DNA of 16,009 nt from Alphaproteobacteria bacterium. Its GTDB lineage: Bacteria > Pseudomonadota > Alphaproteobacteria > Micavibrionales > UBA2020. Positions 14,974 to 16,009 of the stretch are shown here, piece by piece. The position numbers and the translations under genes were made by a program. Numbering within the stretch: the first letter of the stretch is position 1; each line of letters starts with the position of its first letter. The DNA is taken from the NCBI GenBank assembly GCA_029266795.1, contig JAQSWE010000042.1, positions 1-16,009 of the forward strand, written 5' to 3'. The notes below the pieces were generated by a model. The model did not search any database and was not told where the DNA came from. It saw only the letters and a program-made list of their open reading frames with translations.

Positions 14974-16009
14974 ATGGCATCCATTCCCGCATCCGATGCA
15001 AAGGACGACGCAGACGCGCTTGGCGCGCTGTATGACGCCGTGCGTTCGGGCGATGGCGCGGCATTCCATACCCGCTTTCTAGCGCTGTCCTCTCCCCCGC
15101 TGCTGCCAATCCTGCTGGCGACCATCGATCACCGCCAGCCCGCGATTGCCGCCTACGTCATCTCTCAGTCGAAGAAAAAGATGGGGGCGGAGGAATGGGC
15201 TGAAGCCGCAGCGCATGCCATGGAACATGCGATCAATTCCGGCCAGAAAGAAATCCTCAAGCACCTGCTCGACCAGGGCGCGCCAGCGGATGCACGCTTC
15301 GCCTGGGTCGCGGCGGCGAAGCATGACAACGTCGAGATGCTGGAACAGTTGGCGGAAAAAGCTGCGCCGCAAAACCTCAACATTGAATCAGGCCGCGCGA
15401 AAGAGGCGTTCAACGCCGCCGTCGCCGCCGGAAAATTCAACAGCGCCGAATGGCTCGCCAATCACGCAAAATCGCATATGGATGCGAAAGACATGCAGAA
15501 GGCGGCCAGCACCGCGATGGCCGCGCAGGATGAAAACGCCGCGATGTGGCTGATCGGCAAGGCGGAGCAAAAACTGAAACCTGGCGATGACGCGCTGCGC
15601 CGCATTTATAACACGCTCATGAACGACGCGATCCATGCCGAATTCCTGCCCGGCATCGATTATCTCTACGGAAAGGCGCAAAATAGCTATGCGACAGCGC
15701 TTGCCGCGACCGCGCATGGCGACCGTTTCAAAAGCTTTACGCATATCATGGCGATGGCCGAAAAAGCCGGCGTTACGATTGAAAAAACCGATTTGCATAC
15801 GACGCTGATGATCGCGGCAGACCACGGCTCGGTGCAGGTCACGCGCGCGCTGGTCGAACTGGGCGTCGATATCAGCGTCCACAATCAGGGCGCGCTGCGC
15901 AAGGCAATCGATAACTATACCCGCGACGGTTTTGAACCGATCCAGTTCATGCTGGAACATGGCGCCGATCCTGTCTATGCGCTGTCCCGCGCGGCAGAAA
16001 AATTCCCGA
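14974..16009 (+). CDS. Ankyrin-like repeat protein, partial at the right edge
   Basis: An open frame of 345 codons from ATG 14974 to the end of the window without a stop, so the C-terminus is missing. AAAAGGA at 14956-14962 lies 11 bases before the ATG. The protein is soluble, mostly helical and Ala-rich, without a signal peptide. Repeats fit degenerate ankyrin units: about 87-104 (INSGQKEILKHLLDQGAP), 109-130 (WVAAAKHDNVEMLEQL), 150-165, and the best at 276-300 (TTLMIAADHGSVQVTRALVE then LGVDI), then a unit ending FMLEHGADP. Ankyrin repeats bind other proteins; the partner is unknown. It is transcribed away from the DUF3126 operon, from the opposite side of a 187-base gap. Confidence 0.82.
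   Translation, partial: MASIPASDAKDDADALGALYDAVRSGDGAAFHTRFLALSSPPLLPILLATIDHRQPAIAAYVISQSKKKMGAEEWAEAAAHAMEHAINSGQKEILKHLLDQGAPADARFAWVAAAKHDNVEMLEQLAEKAAPQNLNIESGRAKEAFNAAVAAGKFNSAEWLANHAKSHMDAKDMQKAASTAMAAQDENAAMWLIGKAEQKLKPGDDALRRIYNTLMNDAIHAEFLPGIDYLYGKAQNSYATALAATAHGDRFKSFTHIMAMAEKAGVTIEKTDLHTTLMIAADHGSVQVTRALVELGVDISVHNQGALRKAIDNYTRDGFEPIQFMLEHGADPVYALSRAAEKFP

Overview
The window looks like chromosomal DNA of an alphaproteobacterium with moderately high GC. This rests on recognised protein families: an mreBCD-mrdA-rodA cluster, an N-formylglutamate amidohydrolase of the type common in that class, dnaN-recF-gyrB in order, and a small DUF3126 protein, a family I know from alphaproteobacteria. 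The genus cannot be fixed from the sequence alone.

Layout. Positions 35-5779 hold the cell-elongation (Rod) operon on the + strand: mreB, mreC, mreD, mrdA (PBP2) and rodA. A gene for an N-formylglutamate amidohydrolase-like enzyme with a very lysine-rich N-terminus follows directly (5793-6668). A 160-base gap with a good extended -10 element and an inverted repeat leads into dnaN (sliding clamp). A strong terminator closes dnaN. Then come recF, a DMT/EamA-type membrane transporter coupled to recF by an ATGA overlap, and gyrB. A terminator able to work in both directions sits between gyrB and the converging gene tdk (thymidine kinase, - strand). Further right, two - strand genes form a small operon: DUF3126 and a membrane-anchored protein with five propeller-like repeats and one Asp-box. 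Diverging from them is an ankyrin-like repeat protein that runs off the right edge.

How the genes work together. MreB/C/D, PBP2 and RodA form the elongasome: a cytoplasmic filament, the scaffold, and the transpeptidase/glycosyltransferase pair that build lateral peptidoglycan. DnaN, RecF and GyrB serve replication, gap repair and supercoiling. Tdk salvages thymidine.

The most striking observation is gyrB. The reading frame is intact through the TOPRIM domain, then an apparent internal deletion of roughly 100-120 codons at about 12034-12037 throws the C-terminal 144 codons into another frame. For an essential gene this means an assembly or sequencing error, a dying copy, or a real but unusual gyrase. 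I found no convincing new defence or mobile system. The least explained genes are the propeller protein and the ankyrin-like protein at the right end.
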